Source: Chloroflexota bacterium
GTDB taxonomy: Bacteria; Chloroflexota; Anaerolineae; VGOG01
Length of the DNA: 64,000 nt
Assembly (NCBI GenBank): GCA_030611885.1
Contig: JAUWOY010000011.1
Location: forward strand, 1-64,000
Direction of reading: 5' to 3'
The first letter of the stretch is position 1. Every line of letters begins with the position of its first letter. A program made the translations under genes and the position numbers. This document shows positions 20,542 to 30,700 of this stretch, piece after piece. A model generated the notes under the pieces. The model saw only the letters and a list, made by a program, of their open reading frames with translations, was not told the origin of the DNA and did not search any database.

Positions 20542-21653
20542 GCAGGGTACAGGTTCCCTACATAAACTTGCCATTACAACACCGACCGCTCAAGCCGCAA
20601 CTTTTGGCGGCGGTGGAGCGAGTTCTCGACCATGGCCAATTCATTCTAGGCCCCGAGGTCTCTGCTTTCGAAGAGCGCTTTGCAGCCTACTGTGAAACCC
20701 AATACGCAATCGGTGTGGACAACGGCACCAGCGCATTGTTTCTGGTCCTGCGGGCGCTGGGCATTGGGCCTGGGGATGAGGTGATCACACCACCTAACTC
20801 CTTCCTGGCTTCGGCCTCCTGCATTGCCCTCGTCGGCGCGCGGCCCGTTTTTGTGGACGTGCGCGATGACTTTAACATTGACCCTGGTTTATTAGAAGAC
20901 GCCATTACACCCCGCACCAGGGCCATCATCCCGGTGCATCTGACCGGACGCCCGGCCGATATGCATCCCATCCTGGAGATTGCGCAGCGGCACGGCATCC
21001 ACGTTGTGGAAGATTGCGCCCAGGCGGTGGGTGCTCGTTACCACGACCAGCGGGTGGGCAGTTTTGGCGTCGCTGGTTGCTTCAGCCTGCATCCGTTGAA
21101 AACCCTCAACGCAGTTGGGGACGGGGGCGTGATCACCACCAACGACTCTGCCCTTTACGAGATGTTGCGCAAGGCACGTAATCACGGCCTGCGTAATCGC
21201 GACGAGTGCGAGTTCTGGAGCCACAATTGCCGGCTGGATACTATCCAGGCAGCCATGTTGTTGGTCAAGATGGACTACCTGGATCAATGGGCCGAAGCGC
21301 GCCGGGCCATTGCCGCTTTTTATCGGAAATTCCTGCGGGATGTAGTCGCGCAAGTGCCGGAGGACAAATCTCACGAGTATGCCGTCTACCACACATTCAT
21401 CATCCAGGCCGAGCGACGGGATGAACTTCAGGACTACCTGCTTGAAGAAGGAGTAGAGACCAAAGTGCATTACCCAATTCCCATCCACTTGCAAGACGCG
21501 GCCCGGTCGCTGGGCTATGGGCCGGGCAGCTTCCCTGTCGCTGAGCGTCAGACGCAGCGTATCTTGAGCTTGCCTGTGTATCCAGAGTTGATGGATGCTC
21601 AACGAGACTGGGTTGTCTATACTATCAAGCGATTCCACAAGCCAATCCGGTGA
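20538..21653 (+). CDS. DegT/DnrJ/EryC1/StrS aminotransferase
   Basis: VPYINLPLQHRPLKPQLLAAVERVLDHGQFILGPEVSAFEERFAAY; SLHPLKTLNAVGDGGV. Confidence 0.93.
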   Translation: MSRVQVPYINLPLQHRPLKPQLLAAVERVLDHGQFILGPEVSAFEERFAAYCETQYAIGVDNGTSALFLVLRALGIGPGDEVITPPNSFLASASCIALVGARPVFVDVRDDFNIDPGLLEDAITPRTRAIIPVHLTGRPADMHPILEIAQRHGIHVVEDCAQAVGARYHDQRVGSFGVAGCFSLHPLKTLNAVGDGGVITTNDSALYEMLRKARNHGLRNRDECEFWSHNCRLDTIQAAMLLVKMDYLDQWAEARRAIAAFYRKFLRDVVAQVPEDKSHEYAVYHTFIIQAERRDELQDYLLEEGVETKVHYPIPIHLQDAARSLGYGPGSFPVAERQTQRILSLPVYPELMDAQRDWVVYTIKRFHKPIR

Positions 21654-21668
21654 AGGAGCGGGAGCGAT

Positions 21669-22679
21669 ATGACCGTCGGCGTGAAGGAATTCAAGAGATG
21701 TCTGGTGACAGGCGGTGCCGGTTTTATCGGCAGTCATCTGGTAGATCGGTTGCTCAGCGACGGTCACGCGGTGATTGTCCTCGACAACTTTTCCACCGGC
21801 CGGCTGCAAAACCTGGCCCGCCAACAAGAGGTGGCCCAATTGCAGATTGTGCAGGTGGACGTGGCTGACCATGCGGCCATTCCCTCGTACTTTGAAGATG
21901 TGGACTGGGTCTTTCATCTGGCAGCCCTGGCAGACATTGTGCCCTCCATCCAACGCCCGTTGAACTATCACCACGCCAACGTGGACGGCACGGTCAGCGT
22001 GTTGGAAGCAGCCCGGCAGGCCGGCGTCAAGCGCTTCGTCTATGTGGCCTCCTCCTCCTATTATGGCATTCCAGACGTCTATCCCACGCCCGAAACAGCG
22101 CCGATTCGCCCCCAATATCCCTACGCCTTGACCAAGTACCTGGGCGAACTGGCGACGTTACACTGGGGCCAGGTTTATGGATTGCCGGTGGTTTCCTTGC
22201 GCCTCTTTAATGTCTATGGCCCCCGTTCCCGCACCTCCGGCGCCTACGGCGCAGTTTTCGGGGTCTTTTTGGCGCAGAAACTGGCCGGGCAACCCTTTAC
22301 CGTGGTCGGAGACGGCACCCAAACCCGTGACTTTACTTTTGTCACCGACGTGGTGAATGCCTGTGTGATGGCAGCCGAATCGGACCTGGTGGGCGAGGTG
22401 ATGAACGTGGGCAGTGGCAACACATATAGTGTGAATCGCCTGGTCGAACTATTGGGCGGCGATGTCACCTACATTCCCAAGCGGCCTGGCGAACCCGATT
22501 GCACCTTTGCCGACACCACCAGGATCAAACGCTTGTTGGGTTGGGAGCCTCAGGTGTCGTTCGAAGAGGGCGTGCAGATCATGTTAGACAACATTGACTA
22601 CTGGCGCGAAGCGCCGGTGTGGACGCCGGACACAATCGCCGAGGCGACCCAAGACTGGTTTGCGTATTTAGGGCAGTGA
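21669..22679 (+). CDS. NAD-dependent epimerase (UDP-sugar 4-epimerase-like SDR)
   Basis: CLVTGGAGFIGSHLVDRLLSDGHAVIVLDNFSTG; YALTKYLGE. Confidence 0.93.
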   Translation: MTVGVKEFKRCLVTGGAGFIGSHLVDRLLSDGHAVIVLDNFSTGRLQNLARQQEVAQLQIVQVDVADHAAIPSYFEDVDWVFHLAALADIVPSIQRPLNYHHANVDGTVSVLEAARQAGVKRFVYVASSSYYGIPDVYPTPETAPIRPQYPYALTKYLGELATLHWGQVYGLPVVSLRLFNVYGPRSRTSGAYGAVFGVFLAQKLAGQPFTVVGDGTQTRDFTFVTDVVNACVMAAESDLVGEVMNVGSGNTYSVNRLVELLGGDVTYIPKRPGEPDCTFADTTRIKRLLGWEPQVSFEEGVQIMLDNIDYWREAPVWTPDTIAEATQDWFAYLGQ

Positions 22680-22711
22680 ATGTCTGAGCCCGACCAAGAG
22701 ATTACGAGAAA

Positions 22712-24223
22712 ATGACCAACAGTAACACCAAGATCAAAACCATCGAAGAGCTGGCCGGCATTGTGGCCCGGTTGAAGCGAGATGGCAAAACAGTGGTACA
22801 TAGCCACGGGGACTTTGACCTGTTGCATCCGGGGCATATCCGGCACTTTCAGGCTGCGCGCGCCCTGGGAGATGTACTGATCGTCACCCTGACGCAGGAC
22901 CAGGATATCCACAGAGGCCCCGATCGGCCAGTTTTTGGGCAGCAACTACGCGCCGAATCGCTTGCCGCTTTGGCCTCCGTGGACTATGTGGCGATCAATC
23001 CCTGGCCAACCGCTGCCCAGGCCATTCGCAGGCTAAAGCCCCATATCTATGTCAATGGAGCAGAGTCAGCAGACGAGTTGACAGGAGAGGAAAGGGAAGC
23101 CGTTGAAGCGGTGGGGGGACGCATTGAGTTCACCCACGACGTCACCTTTAGTTCAACGCACTTGATCAACCAGTATCTGGACGTCTTTCCCGAGCAGACA
23201 CGTTCTTTCTTGGAAGCATTTCGCGCCCGTCACTCGGCTGACGAACTCACCGCGCGCCTGCAAAGTCTAGCCAATCTGCGGGTGCTGGTCATTGGTGACG
23301 CGATCATTGATGAGTATCACTACGCTCACGCAATGGGCAAGTCGTCCAAGTCGGCTACAATCGTGGCACGCTTTTTGGGAGGAGAGACTTATGCTGGGGG
23401 TGCGCTGGCGGTCTGTAACCACGTAGCGGGTTTTTGCCAGGAGGTTGACCTGGTCACCTGCCTGGGCACGGAAGGTTCGTATGAAGACTTTATCCGTAGC
23501 GCGCTGAAACCGAACGTCAGCCCCTGCTTCTTTCTCTGGCCCGGTGCGCCGACGGTGGTAAAGCGTCGCTTTGTTGATCCGTTTATGCTAAACAAGATGT
23601 TTGAAATCTGTTTCCTCAGTGACCAGGAATTGCCCGGCGAGGTGCGTCAGGAGGTCGCTGACTATCTGGAGCAAACTCTGGATGCCTACGACCTGGTGAT
23701 TGTGGCGGACTTTGGACATGGCTTGTTGGGTGTGGACCTGGCGCGGTTCATTAGTGAACACGCCCCCTTCCTGGCGCTGAGCGTCCAGGCTAACAGCGCC
23801 AATCTGGGCTTTAACGTGGTCACCAAGTTCCCGCACGCCGATTATATATGCATTGACGAGCAAGAAGTGCGCCTGGCGTTGCACGATCGCATTACGCCGG
23901 TGGAGGGGTTGTTGCACACCGTGGCCGGGCAGATGCAATGCCGGTTGGTCGCTGTGACATTGGGTTCACGCGGATCATTGACGTATTCCTCGAACGCTGA
24001 TACAGTCTCTATTCCAGCATTGTCGCGAAAAGTAGTGGATACGGTCGGCGCAGGTGATGCATACATGGCGGTTTCGTCGCTGTGTGCAGTTGCGGACGCA
24101 CCAGCGGAAATAGTTGGGTTTGTCGGGAATGTGGCTGGCGCTCTGGCGGCCTGTATCGTTGGGAATAAGGAATCTATTGATTTGGAATCGGTGCGTGATT
24201 TCATAGTAACTTTGCTGAAATAG
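22712..24223 (+). CDS. Bifunctional cytidylyltransferase-fold/PfkB kinase protein (HldE-like, reversed domain order)
   Basis: N-terminal HSHGDFDLLHPGHIRHFQAARALGD nucleotidyltransferase domain; C-terminal DTVGAGDAYMA PfkB kinase motif. Confidence 0.85.
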   Translation: MTNSNTKIKTIEELAGIVARLKRDGKTVVHSHGDFDLLHPGHIRHFQAARALGDVLIVTLTQDQDIHRGPDRPVFGQQLRAESLAALASVDYVAINPWPTAAQAIRRLKPHIYVNGAESADELTGEEREAVEAVGGRIEFTHDVTFSSTHLINQYLDVFPEQTRSFLEAFRARHSADELTARLQSLANLRVLVIGDAIIDEYHYAHAMGKSSKSATIVARFLGGETYAGGALAVCNHVAGFCQEVDLVTCLGTEGSYEDFIRSALKPNVSPCFFLWPGAPTVVKRRFVDPFMLNKMFEICFLSDQELPGEVRQEVADYLEQTLDAYDLVIVADFGHGLLGVDLARFISEHAPFLALSVQANSANLGFNVVTKFPHADYICIDEQEVRLALHDRITPVEGLLHTVAGQMQCRLVAVTLGSRGSLTYSSNADTVSIPALSRKVVDTVGAGDAYMAVSSLCAVADAPAEIVGFVGNVAGALAACIVGNKESIDLESVRDFIVTLLK

Positions 24224-24271
24224 TGGGGCCAGCTTCCCCCCCTGATTTCGGGGGGGACTGAGGGGGGCAAA

Positions 24272-24898
24272 GTGGACAGGCGAGTGGCAGTTTTCCTGGA
24301 TCGTGACGGGGTGATTATTCGCGATGTTCACCTGCTAACCCGGTCGTCGGAAATCCAGCTCTATCCGTATTCGGCTGCCGCGATTCGCGCTTTGAAAGAC
24401 GCGGGCTTCCTGGTTATCGTCGTGAGCAATCAGACGGTTGTCGCACGCGGGCTGGCGACAGAGGCGGACGTCGAGCGCATGAACGCCGAGATCCAGCGTC
24501 TCCTCCAGCAGGCAACCGGGGCCAGTATTGATGCCTTTTATTCTTGCCCCCATCATCCCCATGCGACGATGCCGGCATACCGCGTGATCTGTGAATGTCG
24601 CAAGCCACGACCGGGCCTGTTGCTACGAGCCGCCCAGGAGCATCACGTTGATCTAGCCGCCAGCTACATGGTGGGTGACCGTATAACCGACATCATTGCG
24701 GGCAAGCGCGCGGGATGTACATCCGTCCTGGTGCAGACCGGCGCGCATACGCACAAGCCGATTGAAACGGATGAAGATTTGTCGCGATTTGACGGGCAAC
24801 CTGATTTTATCTGTGCTGATCTGGGCGAGGCGGTGGACTATATAAAAGCGGTCAACGGTCAGCGGTCAGCCATCAGCCTGGAGCAGGCCGAACGATGA
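24272..24898 (+). CDS. gmhB: HAD-IIIA phosphatase (GmhB-like heptose bisphosphate phosphatase)
   Basis: AVFLDRDGVIIRDVHLL, CPHHPHATMPAYRVICECRKPRPGLLLRAA, YMVGDRITDI; GTG start. Confidence 0.85.
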   Translation: MDRRVAVFLDRDGVIIRDVHLLTRSSEIQLYPYSAAAIRALKDAGFLVIVVSNQTVVARGLATEADVERMNAEIQRLLQQATGASIDAFYSCPHHPHATMPAYRVICECRKPRPGLLLRAAQEHHVDLAASYMVGDRITDIIAGKRAGCTSVLVQTGAHTHKPIETDEDLSRFDGQPDFICADLGEAVDYIKAVNGQRSAISLEQAER

Positions 24899-25635
24899 GA
24901 GCTATGGTGTTATGTGCTGGTTATGGCATCCGCCTGGGTGATTTGACCCGCAGACTCCCCAAGCCGATGCTGCCGTTGCACGATAAGCCGCTGTTGGCCT
25001 ACACGTTGCGTTATCTGGCCCAGAACGGCTTTACTGAAATTGCGATCAACCTGCACTATATGCCGGACATGATCCCAGCTTACTTTGGGAGTGGCGAGGA
25101 GTTTGGGATCAAGATTGTGTATTCCTACGAGGAGCAACTCTTGGGCACAGCCGGCGGTCCGAAACAAGTTGAGGATTTTCTAGCAACGGAGGGGGATTTC
25201 CTGGTCTTGTACGGAGACTTGCTCATTGACCAGCACCTGGCGCCCATGGTGGCTCTGCATCGTGAGAGAAGCGGAATCGCGACGTTGATGGTCCACCAGC
25301 GTCACGCTTCAAACAGCCTGGTATGTATGGACCAAACACATCGGATTACCGGCTTCCTGGAGCGGCCTACCGAAGATCAGCGACGGGCCAACCCATTCCC
25401 GTGGGTCAATTCAGGGGTGTATTTGCTTAATGCAAAGATATTCGAGTATATTCCGCCTGATGTGCCGTATGACTTTCCGCGTGATGTGTTTGCCAAACTG
25501 GTTCGACATCCGGATAAGCACCTCTATGGTTTCCCTTTAACAGCGTACCGTTGCGCCATCGACTCGCCAAAGCGGTACAAAGAAGCCCAGGCAGCTATTA
25601 CAGAAGGGCGGTATCAAGGTCCGTTCAGCTCCTAA
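24895..25635 (+). CDS. Sugar-1-phosphate nucleotidyltransferase (HddC-like)
   Basis: MRAMVLCAGYGIRLGDLTRRLPKPMLPLHDKPLLAYTLRYLAQNG. Confidence 0.88.
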   Translation: MRAMVLCAGYGIRLGDLTRRLPKPMLPLHDKPLLAYTLRYLAQNGFTEIAINLHYMPDMIPAYFGSGEEFGIKIVYSYEEQLLGTAGGPKQVEDFLATEGDFLVLYGDLLIDQHLAPMVALHRERSGIATLMVHQRHASNSLVCMDQTHRITGFLERPTEDQRRANPFPWVNSGVYLLNAKIFEYIPPDVPYDFPRDVFAKLVRHPDKHLYGFPLTAYRCAIDSPKRYKEAQAAITEGRYQGPFSS

Positions 25636-25654
25636 ACGGCGGAGAGTTACCAGG

Positions 25655-26230
25655 ATGTCTCTTGTTCAAGAGTATTTTATGGCATTGACACAAGCCTTGG
25701 AGAGTACAGTCGTCACTGATGCAAAAGGGGCACAGTGTGATCTGGAGAACGGAATTGAACAGGCAATCACTTTGTTCCTGCGACAGACACGCCTGGGGGG
25801 AAAACTGATGTTCATCGGCAATGGGGCTAGCGCCAGCATCTCCAGCCACCAAGCCGTTGACTACTGGAAACGTGGGGGGCTGCGCGCTATGGCGTTCAAC
25901 GATCCAACGTTATTGACATGCATCAGTAATGATTTTGGGTACCCTCACGTGTTCGAAAAGCCTATTGAGATGTTTGCCAACCCCAATGATGTGTTGGTCG
26001 CCATCAGCAACTCCGGCAATTCGCCCAATATCCTCAATGCGGTGCAGGCGGCGCGTAGCATTGGATGTGCGGTGGTCACGCTATCGGGATTAAGACCAGA
26101 CAACCAGTTGCGGGCGTCGGGAGACCTGAACTTCTATGTGCCCGCGCCCGAGTACGGACACGTGGAAATTGCACACCTGGCCATTTTGCATTGCATCATT
26201 GATACGATTATCGAGGGAGGTTCAGTATGA
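25655..26230 (+). CDS. gmhA: SIS-domain phosphoheptose isomerase (GmhA-like)
   Basis: KLMFIGNGASASISSHQAVDYWKRGG, VLVAISNSGNSPNILNAVQAARSIG; adjacent to the GmhB/HldE-like genes. Confidence 0.85.
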   Translation: MSLVQEYFMALTQALESTVVTDAKGAQCDLENGIEQAITLFLRQTRLGGKLMFIGNGASASISSHQAVDYWKRGGLRAMAFNDPTLLTCISNDFGYPHVFEKPIEMFANPNDVLVAISNSGNSPNILNAVQAARSIGCAVVTLSGLRPDNQLRASGDLNFYVPAPEYGHVEIAHLAILHCIIDTIIEGGSV

Positions 26231-27432
26231 ATATTCTCTTTACCAGGCGACGGGCACACGTACGCGTGTTGCGGCTGGCGGCCGGGCTCCGGCGCACGGG
26301 GCGACACAAGTTGTTCCTGTTGTATGGAACGAATGTCGGCCGCTTGATGCATATGTACCGTTGGCTGATGGGCTTGTTGCGCGGCCAGTGGTACCGCCCC
26401 GCCGGACTGTTGAAGTCAGATGTGTATCGTGGTTTGTTTGACGGGATAGATACTTATGCTTCTGCCGGTGAATTGGCTCGCAAGCTTCAGCGGTATTGTG
26501 ATGTAGACATTGTCCACGCGCTGGCGGAACCGAATGTAGACGTCGAGGTGGCAATACGATCGGCGAACAGTCGTGTTGTGTTCGACCCAGTCGATATTAC
26601 CAGTATGCGTTTTGGCGACAATAAGCAAGTGAATCAGGCTGAATTAGAGGCGGAGAGATTCTGTTTTGAACACACCCATGGAATCGTGCATAAGGGCCCG
26701 GAAATCCAGTACGCCCGGGAACGTTATGCAATTCAGTGTCCCACGTTGCATTTTAGTAATTATTGCATGGATGATTGGATTGTGAAGGACCCTTTACCCA
26801 AGCGCTCACAACGAGACACAGAATGGCACTTCGTGATAGCTGGGGGCATTTCCCCACTTTTCATATCGCCGCGGGGGTACGAGTACAATCAGTATGGTGA
26901 GTTGGCAAAGCGCCTGGCGCAACAACGAATCCACCTTCATCTTTACCCTCCGCCAACACAGGGGAATCCACTGGCCACGTACGCCCTACTTGCTGCGCGC
27001 AATCCGTACCTGCACTTGCACAACGGTCTGCCCGCCAGTGAAATTGGCCAGGAGATCAGCCAATATGATTTTGGAATCTGGATTCACCCCAAGAATCCGT
27101 TGGTAACAGATGATAGCTATAGGCTGGCAATCGGCAACAAGTTCTTTACGTACCTGGAAAGCGGATTGCCGATTATCATCAACCATGACCTGGTGTACGG
27201 TAGTGAACTGGTTCGGGAACATCGGGTTGGGATTGTGTTTAACTACGATCGTGAGGTAGACCAGTTAAAGAATATCATTGCGGCCTGTGACTATCAAGCG
27301 CTATGTACCAATGTCAGGGCCGCCAGAGAACAACTTGCGCTGAGCCAGCAGATTGCGCGTCTGGAGGAGTTCTATCGTCTTGTGTTGCACCAGGTTGGGC
27401 CAAGGTCTCCGACAGGTTCCTCCATCAGTTGA
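26227..27432 (+). CDS. Glycosyltransferase-like protein
   Basis: DVDIVHALAEPNVDVEVAIRSANSRVVFDPVDI; C-terminal IGNKFFTYLESGLPIIINHDL resembles GT-B acceptor regions. Confidence 0.55.
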   Translation: MNILFTRRRAHVRVLRLAAGLRRTGRHKLFLLYGTNVGRLMHMYRWLMGLLRGQWYRPAGLLKSDVYRGLFDGIDTYASAGELARKLQRYCDVDIVHALAEPNVDVEVAIRSANSRVVFDPVDITSMRFGDNKQVNQAELEAERFCFEHTHGIVHKGPEIQYARERYAIQCPTLHFSNYCMDDWIVKDPLPKRSQRDTEWHFVIAGGISPLFISPRGYEYNQYGELAKRLAQQRIHLHLYPPPTQGNPLATYALLAARNPYLHLHNGLPASEIGQEISQYDFGIWIHPKNPLVTDDSYRLAIGNKFFTYLESGLPIIINHDLVYGSELVREHRVGIVFNYDREVDQLKNIIAACDYQALCTNVRAAREQLALSQQIARLEEFYRLVLHQVGPRSPTGSSIS

Positions 27433-27794
27433 TTCTGTCGAAAAGTGTGTTGCGGATACGGTGCGCTTGCCTTTGCCAGAAAACAATGCCCTTGTTGACC
27501 AACCCGATCCGGCGCTAGCAGTCGGACGATCAGGTGCAAGTTCATTGGCCATATCTGCCTCGCCTAGCCGGCATCCGGGTTGACTATAAAGCGTTGCTGG
27601 CTATCCCTGCTGCGCGGACTCGTAGTCTCGAGCATCTACCTTCTGAGAATGATCATGCCAACTCTTCCCGGTATGACGCTGGCTATGGCTATCTTTGTCT
27701 GGATCGGCACTAAGGTCTGGCATCCTGAACAGTACTTAGTCCACCGGCAGCGCAGGGTCGTCTCTCTCAAATGCGCTCGAGGGGTAATGCGGAT

Positions 27795-30700
27795 ATGCTC
27801 ATCTATGCTCTCGGGATCACGTCGCTGATTGCGTCGGTTGCGATACAACTTGGGTTGGTGGCGCTTCCCAACTCGATGCTGTCCACTCTCATCAGTACCG
27901 GAGTGCTTTTCGTTCTGCCAGGTTTTTTGTTCTCAGAGCTGCTTCTTGGACAAGATAAGCTGTCTCTCATTGAAAAGCTGGCCACGTCCTTCGTCCTGGG
28001 GATCGGATTACTGATCATCCCTGGCACGGTCTTACTGGCCTGGCGGGCCAGCCTGACTAGCCTGATATGGGTATCCGTAGGCACCAACGTGATCCTGATC
28101 GTGCTGCACATGGTGATGCGGCCCGGGGACAGACAACCCCGAGTAGTCGCCAAAGCAACAGGGTGGCGCAGTGTGCCGAAGCGGATGTGGTGTGCTATCT
28201 GGGGAAGTAAGGATCCCAATTTGGAGTTTGTCCTTCTGTCGGTTGTCTTGGTAATACTTATTGCGTTCTTACTCTATTTCATCAAGTCTGAGGCGAGGAT
28301 GTGGGGCTACGGCACCGAAGACGGTTGGTCCTACGCCCCGTATGTGCGCAGGTATGTTGATGATTCCTGTCTCAATCCCGACGGCACGGTCTGTCCGAAG
28401 CTAGACGGGAGGGTGCGCCTTTCAACCTGGTTGGCTCTGTTGGCGCTGGTGGGTAGGGTCTCCCAAGCAAATCTGAATGATATGTACTGGCTCCACCTGA
28501 CGCCTATTTTTGCAGGTGCCTGTGTTCTGAGTTCCTATACTCTCGCCAAGACTTTGTTCAGACGGACCAACGCTGCGCTATTTGCGTCCCTTGTGCAGAT
28601 GGGCTACTATGCCACCTCGATGATCAAGGATACACACCACTGTTACAGCGACGGGCTCGCATTGTTCGCGCGGATTCACGAGGACAAGTGGTTTGCCGTC
28701 TGGGTGGTTTTCCCCATAGCACTCGTGTTTGCGTTCAGATATCTTGAAACAAGGAGGCCTAGATACCTGGCAGGTTTTGTGCTTTCTGCTGCGGCGGCGA
28801 CAATCATTCACCCCATGGGGTATGCTTCGCTGGGTCTTGGCCTTGCCTCTTTTGCCCTGGTTCACGTTCTCTCCAGTTTGTGTCCTGGTCAGCAACTAGG
28901 AAAAACCAAATCCAGATCCGTCTCATGGTTGCACTTCTTATGGCATCAACTCCTGAGGGGAAAAACCAAGTTTGTGGCCTTCGGTATTCTATTTGTGATT
29001 CTCGGATGCCTGCTCATCCATCCCTGGCTGGCGAGGCAGGCGTTGATCCAAGCAGGGAGCAAAGCCTTTTCACTAGAGGATCTCCCTAACGTGGAGTATC
29101 TCATTGATTTCTACAACCAGCGGCGCCACTTGGTTATGTCCTCTCTAGATTGGTATAGGGCTCGTTCCACGCTTTTGGAGCATCCTGTGATTATTTTGGC
29201 CCTCTTACTAACGCCAGCACTGATCAAGTACCTGCGCAGAGATTGGGCCGCTCAGTTTCTTTTTTCGAACATGGTCTTGCCGCTCATTGTGATCTATAAT
29301 CCTCTGACAGCGCCCTTGTTGGGCAAGTTGATTCCAGCCGGTATACTCTTTCGCGTTCGTTATATGCTGCCCATATCGCTTGTGGTCGGGTTTGTGTTGT
29401 ATAAGCTGATCGAGTTCTTGCGGCAGCGCCTAGTCGCCGCTCGTGTTCTGGCACCTCAACGCATCCTGTGGTCGGCGTTGCCGCTGTGCGTAGTTGCAGG
29501 TCTCATCGCATCATTGCATGGTATGATTGGGGATGGCATCAGCGAGATCTCCCAGTGGGTCTCCGTCAACCCCGCTCAACGTGATGTGTTGGAATATTTG
29601 CACGATTACTTGACCGAGGAAAGTGTGGTTTTGGCGGATCCGGAGCAGATGATTCACCACTTGCCCGCTTTCACTAGCAAGACTTATCCCTTAATTCACA
29701 GGAGTTGGGCGATTGACTCGGACGTTGTGGACAATGTCGAGTACTTTTACGACGCCGAGCTTGTTGATCGTTCGATAATTGATACACTGCGCCGCTACGA
29801 TGTCAGATACGTGATCATTGAGGGAGGGAGTTCCCTTGGCCTGCAATTCAGGTTGCTGCCGTATCTGTTCCCGAAGATATATCACAATGACACTTACGAA
29901 CTATATGAAGTAGCCTCTGAGTTACGGCCCAACCATGTTATCACCGGCAACACCTATCTCGTCGGTGGAGAATGGGACAAGGCCATCGCCGAGTACGAGG
30001 CAGCTCTCACACTTGATCCCGACTGCCCTCTGGCTCATCTTGGACTGAGTCAGGTATATCAAGCCCGAAGTGAAATGGAGATCGAATTAGCGAAGCGGGC
30101 GAGAGCAACAGCCGACCTATTGGCTCACCTCGAACTGAATCGGGAATATCAAGCCCTGGCTGAAATAGAGATCGAATTAGCGGAGCACGAGAGAGCAATG
30201 GCCGACCTATTGGCTCGCCTTGAACTGAATCGGGAGTATCAAGCCCTGGCTGAAATGGAAAAAGCCGTAGTGGAACTCGATAGGGCGGTGGCAGCAAGCC
30301 CAGAAAATGCGGGACTGCATTTCTATGTCGGGCAAACATACGCAAACTTGGCGGAGATGACGGAAACCGGTGCTCAGACTTACCTCCAAAAGGCTGCTGA
30401 AGCGTATCGGCGATCTTGGGCCCTCAACTGGGAAAACACCACAGCAGGCGAAGAGTTGATGGAAACGTGCGAGAAACTGGAAACCTGCTATCAGCAGGCC
30501 TGGTGCCAGCAACCAGGCATGCTCGACGAGGTGATAGCGCACTTTGAAAAGGCAGTAGAGTTGAATCCAGAAGATGGCGAATTGCAACTCACGCTGGCGC
30601 GCTGCTACAAAGCGGCGGGGTGCTATGAGGAAGCAATCGCTTCCTATCTGGCTGCCGCCGATGTAGCAGCGGATGGGCACACGAAGGCGGATCTCTTTGC

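Noticed and set aside
20892-22115. 407-aa minus ORF opposite DegT/SDR genes
   Set aside because: Antisense shadow spanning two well-supported genes.
24236-24268. CCCCCCC-TGATTT-CGGGGGGG hairpin before gmhB
   Set aside because: Clear palindrome, but short, without T run and overlapping the RBS region; cannot assign function. Worth only a copy-number check.
27580-27828. 82-aa ORF between the glycosyltransferase-like gene and the large membrane protein
   Set aside because: No recognisable domain and overlaps the next gene start; not supportable from sequence alone.
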